A DNA stretch of 64,000 nt. Source: DASRIA01 sp963816975. GTDB taxonomy: Bacteria > Actinomycetota > Thermoleophilia > Solirubrobacterales > JBBDJG01. The stretch lies in assembly GCA_963816975.1 (NCBI GenBank), contig CAWFMD010000003.1, positions 248,001 to 312,000 of the forward strand, in the 5' to 3' direction. Shown in pieces: positions 7,689 to 16,748 of this stretch; the stretch's first letter is position 1; each line of letters opens with the position of its first letter. Under the pieces are notes generated by a model. The model saw only the letters and a list, made by a program, of their open reading frames with translations, did no database searches and was not told where the DNA came from. Made by a program: the position numbers and the translations under genes.

Positions 7689-8305
7689 CCGACCTTCCTG
7701 AATACTCCCACGACCCGGCCCAGGACCTCGACGTCGCGCGTGCGGATCGGCTCCATCGCCGGGTTCTCGGGCTGCAGCCGGACGTGGTCGCGCTCGCGGA
7801 AGAACCGCTTGACCGTCGCCTCGTCGCCCAGCAGCGCCACGACGATGTCGCCGTCACCGGCGGTCTGCTGCGGGCGGACCACCACGTAATCTCCCGCGAG
7901 GATCCCGGCGTCGCGCATGCTCTCGCCGGACACCTGGAGCACATACTCGCCCTCGTCGCCGCCCGCGACGCTCGGGACCTGCACGTACTCCTCGATGTTC
8001 TCCTCGGCCAGCACCGGCTGGCCGGCGGCGACACGCCCCACGAGGGGCAGCATGCCCTCCCCGGGCGCCACCGCGCGCTTGGCCTTGTCGAAGAGCACTT
8101 CGATGGCCCGCGGCTTGGTCGGGTCGCGGCGCAGGACGCCGTACTTCTCGAGGTTCGCGAGGTGCGCGTGCACCGTGGAGGACGAGGCGAGGCCGACGGC
8201 CTTCCCGATCTCGCGGACCGTGGGCGGGTAGCCGTACTTCGACGCGTAGCGTTTGATGAACGTGAAGATCTCCTGCTGGCGTTTCGTCATCTTGAGGTCA
8301 ACCAT
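7685..8305 (-). CDS. lexA: LexA repressor
   Basis: Starting at ATG 8305, where an AGGAGG lies 9 bases upstream, the protein has the LexA winged helix (MTKRQQEIFTFIKRYASKYG, PPTVREIGKAVGLASSSTV). Then come the self-cleavage site VAAGQP, the catalytic serine in SGESM and the catalytic lysine in EATVKRF. It represses SOS genes and autocleaves with RecA filaments. A longer frame starting at 8383 would read through the operator and is unlikely. A LexA box lies 35-48 bases upstream, so it is autoregulated. Confidence 0.97.
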   Translation of the reverse strand: MVDLKMTKRQQEIFTFIKRYASKYGYPPTVREIGKAVGLASSSTVHAHLANLEKYGVLRRDPTKPRAIEVLFDKAKRAVAPGEGMLPLVGRVAAGQPVLAEENIEEYVQVPSVAGGDEGEYVLQVSGESMRDAGILAGDYVVVRPQQTAGDGDIVVALLGDEATVKRFFRERDHVRLQPENPAMEPIRTRDVEVLGRVVGVFRKVG

Positions 8306-8339
8306 CAGGTGAAATCCTCCTGGGGGCGGGTTGGTGCTG

Positions 8340-8353
8340 CGAACACATGTTCG
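8340..8353. promoter_or_regulatory. LexA (SOS) box
   Basis: The 14-bp palindrome CGAACACATGTTCG matches the Gram-positive/actinobacterial SOS box CGAAC-N4-GTTCG exactly. It lies between lexA and the divergent tRNA-Leu promoter, in position to repress lexA. Confidence 0.93.
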
Positions 8354-8403
8354 TAGAGTAGCTGCCCCCGCGGACGGGTTCAAGCAGGCCTGGGAGCCAT
8401 ATC

Positions 8404-8409
8404 TATAAT
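8404..8409 (+). promoter_or_regulatory. -10 element of tRNA-Leu
   Basis: A perfect TATAAT lies 15 bases before the mature tRNA 5' end. The best upstream partner is a weak TTCAAG about 19 bases away. Confidence 0.6.
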
Positions 8410-8423
8410 CGGCCGCCCACCAC

Positions 8424-8509
<86 letters not shown>

Positions 8510-8515
8510 TCAGGA

Positions 8516-8536
8516 AACCCCGCTAGAGCGGGGGTT
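8516..8536 (+). terminator. Terminator after tRNA-Leu
   Basis: An AACCCCGC / GCGGGGGTT stem with one bulged G and a TAGA loop begins 7 bases after the tRNA. It is followed by a short pyrimidine stretch (CTCTGTC) rather than a true U-run. Confidence 0.65.
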
Positions 8537-8592
8537 CTCTGTCAGGACCGCATCTGCGCCCAGTCGCGGGCAACTACGCAGGCGCGGCCTAT

Positions 8593-9015
8593 TCAAAGCA
8601 CCTTCTGCTGCGCCCGCCGTCTCTTCTCGACCACCTGCTCGGCCTCCTCGCGGTCGGTAAAGATGTCGAGGCGCATGGGCCGCCCATCCTGCATGGTCCA
8701 GAGATCCGCTCCCCGCCGCTCGATCGTGGCGGAGGTTCCCGCAGGGCGGGCGCGCATCACGATGTGGACGAGCACCCACCCATCGTGATCGAAAAACTCT
8801 TCGGCCTCGAACTCGACTTCGTCGAAACCTGCGAAAAACTCCCGGTACACCCGACGGGCCCCCTCGCGGTTGGTCGCAGCCCCACCGTAGGGACCTGACT
8901 CGGCGGGTGTCTTGAGCGCAAAGTCAGCAGGCGCGCTCGCGAACGCCCCCTCCCAGTCATTACGGTTGAGCAACTCGTACTCGGAACGCAGCGTCTGGAT
9001 GTCTTCAGGCGGCAC
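8593..9015 (-). CDS. SnoaL-like/NTF2-fold protein
   Basis: The protein has the NTF2-like pattern: an N-terminal helix (IQTLRSEYELLNRNDWEGAF), an ARRVYREFFAGFDEVEFEAEEFFDHDG helix-strand unit, and the terminal strands VLVHIVMRARP and RGADLWTMQDGRPMRLDIFTDREEA. Such proteins are ketosteroid isomerase relatives with varied or unknown substrates. I chose the GTG at 9015; an ATG at 9096 gives a 27-residue N-terminal extension without similarity to the fold. Confidence 0.7.
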   Translation of the reverse strand: MPPEDIQTLRSEYELLNRNDWEGAFASAPADFALKTPAESGPYGGAATNREGARRVYREFFAGFDEVEFEAEEFFDHDGWVLVHIVMRARPAGTSATIERRGADLWTMQDGRPMRLDIFTDREEAEQVVEKRRRAQQKVL

Positions 9016-9159
9016 GCCCCGCAGTATCCCGCAGGCGACTGCAGGTGCCGTCTTCGATCTTCCTCTAGGTGGAGCCGCCCATGGCGCCTGCGTCATGCGC
9101 GCTGCCTACCTTCACCCAGGCCTCTCGTCGAGTAAACCCGCGACGGTAGCCTTGGCCGG

Positions 9160-9900
9160 GTGTTCGACCACGTCGGCATCGCCGTCTCGGACCTCGCGGC
9201 GTCCGAGCGCTTCTACCGCACCGTCTTGAGCGTCCTGGGCGCCGAACCCAGCCGTGCGGACGCCGAGCTGGTCGAGTGGGACGACTGGGACATCGGGCCG
9301 ACGGACCGCGAGCACCCGGTGACCCGCGGGCTCCACGTCGGCTTCCGCGCCCGCGACCGCGCGCAGGTCGACGCGTTCTGGCAGGCGGGCGTCGACGCAG
9401 GGTACCGCGACGACGGCACGCCGGGACCGCGTACGCAGTACGGCCCGACGTACTACGGCGGGTTCCTGCTCGACCCCGACGGCAACAGCGTCGAGGCGGT
9501 CCATAGCGAGCGCGAGGACGCCGTGCCCGACGGCCGCGTCGACCACCTGTGGCTCCGCGTCCGCGACCCGCAGGCCTCCCGGCGCTTCTACACGACGATC
9601 GCCCCGCACGCCGGGCTCCGCCTGGCGCACGACGACCCCGGCCGCGTGCACCTGTCCGGCCCGGACTACAGCCTCTCGCTCGTCCGGGACGAGCGGCCGC
9701 TCACGGCGCACGTCCACCTCGCGTTCCCCGCGCGCGAGGACGCCGCGGTGCGTGCGTTCCACGCTGCCGCGCTCGCGGCGGGCTACGAGGACCACGGCGC
9801 GCCGGGCGAGCGCGCCGTCTACCACCCGGGCTACTACGGCGCGTTCGTGCTCGACCCGGACGGACACAACGTCGAGGTCGTCAACCACAACCGGGGCTGA
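9160..9900 (+). CDS. Two-domain VOC (glyoxalase/dioxygenase superfamily) protein
   Basis: The 246-residue protein has two tandem VOC modules: FDHVGIAVSDLAASERFY...GGFLLDPDGNSVEAVHSE (residues 1-110) and VDHLWLRVRDPQASRRFY...YYGAFVLDPDGHNVEVVNHN (residues 125-245). The metal ligands usual for glyoxalase I (H near each start, E near each end) are present in both halves, so a metal site per module is possible. Start is GTG at 9160. Substrate unknown; it stands alone between oppositely oriented genes. Confidence 0.85.
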   Translation: MFDHVGIAVSDLAASERFYRTVLSVLGAEPSRADAELVEWDDWDIGPTDREHPVTRGLHVGFRARDRAQVDAFWQAGVDAGYRDDGTPGPRTQYGPTYYGGFLLDPDGNSVEAVHSEREDAVPDGRVDHLWLRVRDPQASRRFYTTIAPHAGLRLAHDDPGRVHLSGPDYSLSLVRDERPLTAHVHLAFPAREDAAVRAFHAAALAAGYEDHGAPGERAVYHPGYYGAFVLDPDGHNVEVVNHNRG

Positions 9901-9995
9901 GCCGTGCCCGGCGAGTCCGCGCACTGCCTTTCGTTGACAGCGCAGCTCATTGGCCACGGCGGCTGGTACCGGGCGCACGTAGTCAGCCAGCGAAG

Positions 9996-12095
9996 CTAAG
10001 GGCGAAGACGCACGCTGTACTTCGACGTCATGGCGTTGCCCGCGCTGTCGGTGGTCACGAGCGATAGCTTCGCCTTCAACCGCTTGCCTCGCCTGATCGC
10101 TCGCTTGACCGCGTTCTTTCCCTTGCCCGAGAGCTTGAGCGACAGCTGTGTCCTTGCGCCGGCAGCGATCGAGGTCGTCACCGTCTTGAAGCGGTAGACC
10201 TTCGCCCCGCCCGGAACGCTCACCGTCCCCGAGAGCTTTGCGGTGACGGCCTCGCCCGGCGTCACCGTGATGCCGAGTCGGTCCACGTCCTGAGAGGCGG
10301 CCGTCCTCACCGTACCGAGGGCAACGACCCGGTCGGGCGCGGGCGATGGTGCTGGCGGCAGCGGCGGTGCTACTGGCGCGGGTAGCGGCATCGGGTCCAC
10401 CGGCGCCGGCTCGCGGGCGGGCACGACCAGAGTCACCGTCGGACTCCAGAACTGCTTGCAGTACACATGGATCTCACACTCATCCGGGTCGTGGGCGCCC
10501 ACATGTACGTAGTAAGTCCCTGGTTGAAATTCCTCCGGCCCAGAAGCGAAGGTCGTCTCGTCGCTGGCGAACAGATGGGAGACAGTCAACCCATGGGAGA
10601 ACGATCCGTCCACCGGGTCGAGATAGGGACTGGGCGAGAACTCGAGAAAGCCGGTGAGCATCGTGGGCGGCGGCGACGGCAGCGTCCAGCCTGCCTGCAC
10701 GATGCCGCCGCCGTGGCCAACGCTCAAATCGGTCGGTGGGTATCGGCGCTTGCCGGCGATCGTGCAGACGACGTCACTTGCCGAAGCGACCGGCACCCAT
10801 CCGCGACCTGCATAGCGATCGAAGGTGGCATCGGCAACGGTCTCCCCTGCCCCGCCTTGGTCTTTGCAGCTCATGGAGATCAAGTACTGCGCGAGCGATG
10901 TCTCGCCGACGGCTGCGATCCGCACGCGGTGCCACATGACGCCGACGGGCTGCTTTCCGGTCGAATCGCCATTCCCGGCGTCGGCCTTCTTGACCTCGTT
11001 ATCGATTGAAAGCTCGAAGCGGCCCGGGTCGGAAGGCGGCGAGACGGCCAGGCTCAGCTCGAGCGTCGGCGGCGACGGCACGTCGGTTGTGATGCGGACG
11101 ATCCTGCTCGGGTTGTCCGAGGCGGTAACCCACAGCGCCCCGTCCGGCCCAGACGCGATGTCTTCGGGCGTGCTGTTAGGACTCGGGGGCCTGATTGCAT
11201 TGGTGATCAACCCACCCGTCGTGATCCGACCGAAGAAGCGATAGTCCGTGAACCAGATCGCCCCGTCGGGCCCGGCGGTGATCCCGCGAACCGCGGACGA
11301 GTCGAGAGCCGGACCGAACCACTCGACGAACGGGAAGTGCTCGGCCAGATCGAATCTTCCGATCTCGCCGGAATAGGTGTTGGCAACCCAAAGCGTGCTG
11401 CCTACGCGCGCGATCGCGCCAAGCGGTGCGTAGTGCGGGTATTGGTCGTTGGCGAGCCGCTCGGTGATCGTCCCGCCGGTCGTGATGCGGCCGATCGCTT
11501 GACCACGACTCTCCGTGAACCAGAGGTCGTCGTAGGGGCCAGCGGTGATGTCGTACGGCCCGCTGTCGCTCTTGGGGAGCGGGTACTCCGTGATGGCGCC
11601 CGCGGTCGTGATGGCGCCGATTTTCCCCGCGGACGACTCCGTGAACCAGAGCCGGCCGTCGGGTCCGGCAGTGATGTGGCTGGGCCCCGCTCGCGGAGTC
11701 AAGCCCGTCGAGTACTCGGTCACGACACCATCGGTCGTGATCGCGCCGATCATGTTCACATTGGGTTCCGTGAACCACAGCCGGCCGTCGGGTCCGGCAG
11801 TGATGTCGCGCGGTCCCGAGTAACCCGGCTCTGGGTCCGTCAAGCCGCCAAACCAGCTCAAGCCGCCGCTTGTCGTGAGGCGGCCGATCTGAGCCGTGTT
11901 GCCGTCCTTTGCAGTGAACCACAGCGCGCCATCGGGTCCACTCGCGATCCCGCCGCCGATATAGACCCCGGTGGGCAAGGTGAATTCGGTGACCGAAGCG
12001 ACAGCCGGCGATGCGATAAGCCCCGCGGCTGACACAAAAGCGACGAGCCACCCCACCGTCACGACGCCGAGCCGTCCCCGCTCGACTCCTCTCAT
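9996..12095 (-). CDS. Exported Vgb-like beta-propeller protein with C-terminal beta domain
   Basis: A signal peptide (GWLVAFVSAAGLIASPAVA) leads into repeated propeller blades of the virginiamycin-B-lyase type, each with I-x-x-GPDG-x-L/A-WFTE...IGxITT (residues about 35-330). A long middle region carries several cysteines (CKDQGG, CTIAGKRR, CEIHVYCKQF). Then comes a Pro/Ala-rich linker and a C-terminal all-beta module (SLKLSGKGKNAVKRAIRRGK). The catalytic His/Glu of true Vgb cannot be placed with confidence, so enzymatic activity is doubtful. A TTG at 12110 gives a slightly longer alternative start. A paralogue lies at 51,207. Confidence 0.8.
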   Translation of the reverse strand: MRGVERGRLGVVTVGWLVAFVSAAGLIASPAVASVTEFTLPTGVYIGGGIASGPDGALWFTAKDGNTAQIGRLTTSGGLSWFGGLTDPEPGYSGPRDITAGPDGRLWFTEPNVNMIGAITTDGVVTEYSTGLTPRAGPSHITAGPDGRLWFTESSAGKIGAITTAGAITEYPLPKSDSGPYDITAGPYDDLWFTESRGQAIGRITTGGTITERLANDQYPHYAPLGAIARVGSTLWVANTYSGEIGRFDLAEHFPFVEWFGPALDSSAVRGITAGPDGAIWFTDYRFFGRITTGGLITNAIRPPSPNSTPEDIASGPDGALWVTASDNPSRIVRITTDVPSPPTLELSLAVSPPSDPGRFELSIDNEVKKADAGNGDSTGKQPVGVMWHRVRIAAVGETSLAQYLISMSCKDQGGAGETVADATFDRYAGRGWVPVASASDVVCTIAGKRRYPPTDLSVGHGGGIVQAGWTLPSPPPTMLTGFLEFSPSPYLDPVDGSFSHGLTVSHLFASDETTFASGPEEFQPGTYYVHVGAHDPDECEIHVYCKQFWSPTVTLVVPAREPAPVDPMPLPAPVAPPLPPAPSPAPDRVVALGTVRTAASQDVDRLGITVTPGEAVTAKLSGTVSVPGGAKVYRFKTVTTSIAAGARTQLSLKLSGKGKNAVKRAIRRGKRLKAKLSLVTTDSAGNAMTSKYSVRLRP

Positions 12096-12290
12096 CCGGC
12101 GGACGTGCAATCCCTCAATGGCCGCGAGCCTATCCGGGGCACCCGGCGTGGATCAAGTCCGGCCGGCTTTGTGCCAAGCTCGGCTTCGTCGCAGACGAGA
12201 CGCTGTTTCGTGGGCGTGCCCCGCGCGGCGCTTGCGGTCGAGGGGACCACGGCCTGGAGACCGAGCGCAGCTTCCGCACGAGCGGCGAGG

Positions 12291-12326
12291 TCACCACAGA
12301 GCCCGCCGGAGCGGGCTCTGTGGTGA
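12291..12326 (-). terminator. Strong hairpin terminator after the VOC gene
   Basis: A perfect 16-bp stem (TCACCACAGAGCCCGC and its complement) closes on a 4-base loop, UCCG in the minus transcript. It starts 20 bases beyond the stop of the VOC gene ending at 12,346. No U-run follows, as is common for actinobacterial terminators. Confidence 0.75.
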
Positions 12327-12345
12327 TCGAATCGCGCAGCCCGGC

Positions 12346-13236
12346 CTACGACCCGGCGACCGCGACCTGAGCTTCATGCGGCAGGTCCTTGTTCTCCGGC
12401 ACGAACGCGCTCGCCGTGAACGTCGCTCCCTGCGGGTCGCTGATGACGGTCATCCTCACCCAGGGAGCGTCGGACGGGGCCACGACCACCTGCCCGCCGA
12501 GCTCGGTGGCCCGCTTGGCAATCGCGTCGGCGTCGTCGACCGCGAACGTCACGCCCCAGTGTGGCGGTATCTGCGGCCGGTCGTCCGAGATCGGAATCAG
12601 GCTCGCGACGACGTCCTCGAACCCCGTCGGCGCGCCCATCTCGGCCATGCGCTTGCGCAGTCCCGGATCGCGCTCCTCCAGATAGTCGCCGTACCCGGGC
12701 CGGGTCCACATCGTGAAGCCGTCGCCCGGGCCGAGGGTCTGCCAGCCGAACACCGCGCCATAGAACGACTTCGCACCCTGCGGGTCGGGAGTGTTGAGCT
12801 CGTTGAAGTTCAGGCTGCCGTGCTCGTTGACGACCTTGGCGCCCCGGTGGTTGTTCGCCTGCCACGCGCAGAACGCCGCGCCCGCCGGATCGGCGAACAC
12901 GCCCATCCGGCCCGCCTCCATCACGTCGAAGGGCTCGGTCAGCACGCTCCCCCCGGCCGCACGGACCTTGGACGCGGTGTCGTCGGCGCTCTCGACCCAG
13001 ACGTAGGTGTTCCACATCGCCGCGGGCGGTCCGCCCTCGGGCGACGATCCGACCGCCGCGACATCGCCGCCGTGCAGGCGCGCGATGAAGTACTTGCCGG
13101 GCGCTCCCGCCGGCATCACGTCTTCGAACTGCCATCCGAACAGGCCGGCATAGAAGTCGACGGCCGCCTCCGGGTCGGGCTGGCTGGTGTCGACCCAGCA
13201 CGGGACCCCGGGGATGTATCCGTCTCGCTCGATCAT
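12346..13236 (-). CDS. Two-domain VOC protein (CFP30B-like)
   Basis: Starting at ATG 13236 (preceded by GAAGGGAG), the 296-residue protein has two glyoxalase-fold halves: VPCWVDTSQPDPEAAVDFYAGLFGW and LNFNELNTPDPQGAKSFYGAVFGW, each ending in a DP.GA.F strand. This layout matches the two-domain CFP30B/27-kDa antigen type known in actinobacteria, of unknown substrate. It is transcribed divergently from a WYL regulator 95 bases away, its probable controller. Confidence 0.87.
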   Translation of the reverse strand: MIERDGYIPGVPCWVDTSQPDPEAAVDFYAGLFGWQFEDVMPAGAPGKYFIARLHGGDVAAVGSSPEGGPPAAMWNTYVWVESADDTASKVRAAGGSVLTEPFDVMEAGRMGVFADPAGAAFCAWQANNHRGAKVVNEHGSLNFNELNTPDPQGAKSFYGAVFGWQTLGPGDGFTMWTRPGYGDYLEERDPGLRKRMAEMGAPTGFEDVVASLIPISDDRPQIPPHWGVTFAVDDADAIAKRATELGGQVVVAPSDAPWVRMTVISDPQGATFTASAFVPENKDLPHEAQVAVAGS

Positions 13237-13331
13237 CGGTGTGCTCCCTTCTCGGTGTGCAGATACCGCGGCCACCCTAGGGAGCATTTAGGCCAGGATC
13301 TGTCCTCAATATCGGAAAGGATGGAACTTGC

Positions 13332-14300
13332 ATGAGCGAGACCTCGAGCCGACTCCTGGAGTTGCTGTCGCTGCTCCAGGCCCGCCGCGACTGGCCCGGG
13401 CCGGAGTTGGCGGAGCGGCTCGGGGTGTCGGGGCGCACGATCCGCCGCGACGCCGAGCGCCTGCGCTCCCTCGGCTATCCGGTCGAGTCGCTGCGCGGGC
13501 CGGCGGGCGGCTACCGGCTGCGCGCCGGGACCGCGATGCCGCCGCTGCTGCTCGACGAGGACGAGGCGATCGCGATCGCGGTCGGGCTGCGCACCGCCGC
13601 GCGCGCGTCCGTGACCGGCATCGAGGAGTCCTCCATCCGCGCCCTCGTGAAGCTCGAGCAGGTGCTGCCGGCTCACCTGCGGCGCCGCGTCAGCGCGCTC
13701 GGGTCCGCGACCATCGCGCCCCCGGTCACCGGCCCGACCGTCGACCCGCACCACCTGACCGTGATCGCAGCAGCCTGCCGGGATTCCGAGTGCCTGCGCT
13801 TCGCCTACCGCAGCCGCGACGGCACCGACACCCGCCGCGAGGTCGAGCCGCACTCGCTCGTCAACCTGGGGCGTCGCTGGTACCTGGTCGCCTGGGACCG
13901 CCTCCGCGCAGACTGGCGCACGTTCCGCGTCGACCGCCTCCAGCGGCCCGCGGCGACCGGAGCGCGGTTCACGCCCCGCAAGCTCCCCTCCAAGGACGCC
14001 ACGGCCTTCGTCGGGCAGAGCATCTCGGGCGCGCCCAGCCGCTACGAGGCGCGGGTCACTGTGCACGCATCGGCCACCGAGCTCGCGGGCCGGCTGCCGA
14101 CCTACTGGGGAACGTTCGAGCCGCTCGATGCGCAGCACTGCGAGTACCGGACCGGCGACGACGACCTCGGCTGGCTCGCGATGCGGATCGCGATGCTCGG
14201 CGTCGACATCGAGATACACGAGCCGCCCGAGCTGATCGAGCATGTGCAGAGGCTGGCACAACGCCTGCGCCGCGCGGCCGGCGCTGCCCGGCCGCGATGA
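13332..14300 (+). CDS. WYL-domain transcriptional regulator (YafY/DeoR-like)
   Basis: The N-terminal winged helix is HTH_11 type (LLELLSLLQARRDWPGPELAERLGVSGRTIRRDAERLR). A WYL domain at about residues 140-210 contains RREVEPHSLVNLGRRWYLVAWD and the RTFRVDRL segment. WYL domains bind nucleotides or nucleic acid and control accessory functions. The gene shares a 95-bp divergent promoter region with a VOC protein. Confidence 0.92.
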   Translation: MSETSSRLLELLSLLQARRDWPGPELAERLGVSGRTIRRDAERLRSLGYPVESLRGPAGGYRLRAGTAMPPLLLDEDEAIAIAVGLRTAARASVTGIEESSIRALVKLEQVLPAHLRRRVSALGSATIAPPVTGPTVDPHHLTVIAAACRDSECLRFAYRSRDGTDTRREVEPHSLVNLGRRWYLVAWDRLRADWRTFRVDRLQRPAATGARFTPRKLPSKDATAFVGQSISGAPSRYEARVTVHASATELAGRLPTYWGTFEPLDAQHCEYRTGDDDLGWLAMRIAMLGVDIEIHEPPELIEHVQRLAQRLRRAAGAARPR

Positions 14301-14622
14301 GTGCGCTTTTCGGCAGTGCGGGCGAGGGACCAAGATGAGGGTTGCCCCCCATTACCCGGCGCGCCTGCGTGCGTCATTCTTGCGTCAACGATCCCGCACC
14401 CGAGACCGTTGACCCGACTGCCGCCGTGACGGCGCCCGGAGTCGATTGCTCGGGACAGCGATTGCCCCGGCATCACGAGCGATGGGGCAACTGGATCATC
14501 CCCCCCGAGGGCGGTGGCCCACGCCGTCCTCAATCGGGACTCCATGGCAGATGGCAGGGGGCGCCCCCTCAGATTGAGGCCACAGACGGGCGCCCCCTCA
14601 TTTTCTGCGCGTCCCTCTCGCG
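14301..14622. other. Noncoding convergent region rich in hairpins
   Basis: No plausible gene is visible. It contains a 7-bp stem TTGCCCC/GGGGCAA (14462-14490), an inverted repeat CCTCAATC/GATTGAGG (14528-14579) enclosing a GGGGGCGCCCCC palindrome, and two direct copies of GGGCGCCCCCTCA (14559-14571 and 14588-14600). Since genes on both sides end here, some of this must be transcription termination. The direct repeats are not explained by that. Confidence 0.6.
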
Positions 14623-16092
14623 TCATCCTGCCGAGGTCCGCTCCACGAGCAGGGGAACGAGCTCGCGTGCGCGCTCCGAGACCGTCACGTGGATGGCGTC
14701 GGGCTCCCTCACCCAGGCGATCAGGCCCAGCGCCTGCAGCCGATCGAGCCAGAACTGGAACGCGCGGGCCTGGGCGTTGCCGCGGTAGGAACGCAGCACG
14801 TCGAACGCGTAGCCGGTCGTGTGCAGCGAGTAGCCGCGGGTGGCCTGGTTGTTGCGCTCGGCGACGAGCCGCTGATAGGCGCGGTCGCGCACAGCGCTGG
14901 TCACGGTCAGCGGGGCTTCGCCGCTGACCGCCTCGACGCCCAGCCCGATGTAGGCGAGCACGGCGAGCGCCGCCGGGCGCAACGCGGCGTAGGTCGCCGG
15001 CTGGGTGCCGACCCGAGGGGCCAACTCGCCCATACGACGCGCGACGAAGACATGACGGCCCGCGAGCACGGGCGCCAGGGACACGAGCGCCCCCGCGCGA
15101 CGGGCCTGCAGCACGTCGGCCGGGCGCTCGAAGACCGCGGTGCTGCCCGGTGGGTGGAGCGCTTCCTCCGCGGAGGCCTTGGAGGAGTGCAGGCGCGCGA
15201 GTCGCTCCAGCGCGGCCGGCTGCTCGCGGTGCAGGCGCATGATCTCGCGGGCGGCGAGCACCCGCCAGAGATAGGTGGCGGAGTCGTCGCCGAGCCGCGC
15301 CAGGCGCTGATAGGCGCGCTCGTGCAGCAGCGGCGTGCTGTCGAAGAAGAGGCGCGCGTAGCTCAGGTCCTGCGCTTCGACGACGCCGGCGATCGGCGCC
15401 TCTGATTCCTCCGCGTACGCGCGCAGCGCACCTTCGAGGTTCCCGATCCCCATGTGGTAGGAGACGACTGCGAGGTCGTCGCGACCGAAGCGCGCCCGGG
15501 CGAGCGTCAGGTACCTGCCCGTGCCCGCGAGCGCCTTGACCGGGTCGAAGCGCTCGTCCGCCTGCCGGCGCTCTGCCTCGAGACGCCGGACGGCCTCCGC
15601 GTCCCCGCGGCTTGTCGCCTCGCCGATCTGGCGCGTCAACCGCCTGCTGGCGGGCAGGTCGACTCGCATTCCGAGCAGGTTGACGGCGGTCTCCGCGAGG
15701 ATCTGCGTGAGCCCGGCCGCCGACTCCAGCCCGGGCCCCGCGACTGCATCCGGGCGGCCGGCGCTCTCGAGGAAGACGATCGCCTCCAGCGTTTCGGCGT
15801 CGAAGCCGGAGCGTGCCGCGACCGCATCGATCTGCGCACGCCAGGCGGCCGTGCGAACCGCGGTGGCAGGCGCGCCGCCGGGGCTCTTGGCGTACAGGAC
15901 ATGGCTCGAGCCCGCGGCAGCACGGCGCCCGAAGTCGGCAGCACGGCCCGGCGCGAATGCGAGCGGATCGAAGTGGTCGTCCCCGTTGCCGGCGCCGGGT
16001 ACGAGCGCCATCCGCGCCGAGCCGCCGAGCAGCAGGACGGCCGCGACCGCCAGCGCGCTGCCGAGCACGAGTATCGCGGCGGCGCGTCTCAG
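14623..16092 (-). CDS. Exported lytic transglycosylase with C-terminal M15/DUF5715-like domain
   Basis: A signal peptide (RRAAAILVLGSALAVAAVLLLGG) precedes a soluble lytic transglycosylase domain at about residues 85-260, with catalytic Glu in LEAIVFLESAGRPDAVAGPG, then GLTQILAETAVNLLG and YHMGIGNLEGAL. The C-terminal part has RAYQRLVAERNN, YSLHTTGYAFDVLRSY and AIHVTV, the H..G.A.D...H metal-site pattern of M15 D-Ala-D-Ala peptidase relatives. It would cleave glycan strands and perhaps trim peptides. The start is uncertain: CTG at 16092 overlaps the response regulator stop (CTGA) and gives the full signal peptide; GTG 16068 removes its charged end. Confidence 0.82.
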   Translation of the reverse strand: MRRAAAILVLGSALAVAAVLLLGGSARMALVPGAGNGDDHFDPLAFAPGRAADFGRRAAAGSSHVLYAKSPGGAPATAVRTAAWRAQIDAVAARSGFDAETLEAIVFLESAGRPDAVAGPGLESAAGLTQILAETAVNLLGMRVDLPASRRLTRQIGEATSRGDAEAVRRLEAERRQADERFDPVKALAGTGRYLTLARARFGRDDLAVVSYHMGIGNLEGALRAYAEESEAPIAGVVEAQDLSYARLFFDSTPLLHERAYQRLARLGDDSATYLWRVLAAREIMRLHREQPAALERLARLHSSKASAEEALHPPGSTAVFERPADVLQARRAGALVSLAPVLAGRHVFVARRMGELAPRVGTQPATYAALRPAALAVLAYIGLGVEAVSGEAPLTVTSAVRDRAYQRLVAERNNQATRGYSLHTTGYAFDVLRSYRGNAQARAFQFWLDRLQALGLIAWVREPDAIHVTVSERARELVPLLVERTSAG

Positions 16093-16748
16093 GGCTCGAC
16101 GAGCCCCGTCCTGATCGCGTAGCGCGTCAACTCGACGCGATCGCGCATCCCCAGCTTCTCGAGCACGTTCGCGCGGTGGCGCTCCACGGTCTTCTCGCTG
16201 ATCACGAGTTCCGCCGCGATCTCGCGGCTGCTGTGCCCCTCGGCGACGAGCTTCACGACCTCGGATTCTCGGGGAGTGAGCGGGTTCTCGCGTGCGTAGT
16301 CGCCGGTTCTCGCGCTGTCGTGCAGCCGGCGGATCAGAGCGCGCGCCGCCTTCGGGTACAGGAACGGCTCGCCGCGCATGGTCGCGCGGCACGCCTCGAC
16401 CAGGTCGCGGTCCGCGGAGGACTTGAGCACGTAGCCCGACGCGCCGGCCCGCAGCGCCTCGAAGAAGTAGCGCTCGTTGTCGTGCATCGACAGCATCAGC
16501 ATCTTCAGCTCGGGCTTGCGGCGCGACAGCTCGTGTGCGGCTTGGAGCCCCGTCATCCGAGGCATGCTCACGTCCAGGATCAGCAGATGCGGATCGCGCT
16601 CCAGCGCGAGCTTCACGGCCTCCGCTCCATCGCCGGCCTCGGCCATGACCTCGAGGTCCGGCTCGGCGTCGAGCACCATGCGCAGGCCGCGGCGGACCAT
16701 CGCATGGTCGTCCGCGAGCAGAATCCGTGTCTTCAGGGGCACGGTCAC
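16089..16748 (-). CDS. NarL/LuxR-family response regulator
   Basis: The 219-residue protein has a receiver domain (ILLADDHAMVRRGLRMVL, phosphoacceptor Asp in LLILDVSMPRMTG, switch and Lys segments MLSMHD and YVLKSSA). A LuxR-type DNA-binding domain follows (LTPRESEVVKLVAEGHSSRE...ISEKTVERHRANVLEKLGMRDR). Its ATG overlaps the sensor kinase stop by four bases, so the two are a cognate pair. The following gene encodes an exported wall-lytic enzyme, the likeliest target. Confidence 0.95.
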   Translation of the reverse strand: MTVPLKTRILLADDHAMVRRGLRMVLDAEPDLEVMAEAGDGAEAVKLALERDPHLLILDVSMPRMTGLQAAHELSRRKPELKMLMLSMHDNERYFFEALRAGASGYVLKSSADRDLVEACRATMRGEPFLYPKAARALIRRLHDSARTGDYARENPLTPRESEVVKLVAEGHSSREIAAELVISEKTVERHRANVLEKLGMRDRVELTRYAIRTGLVEP

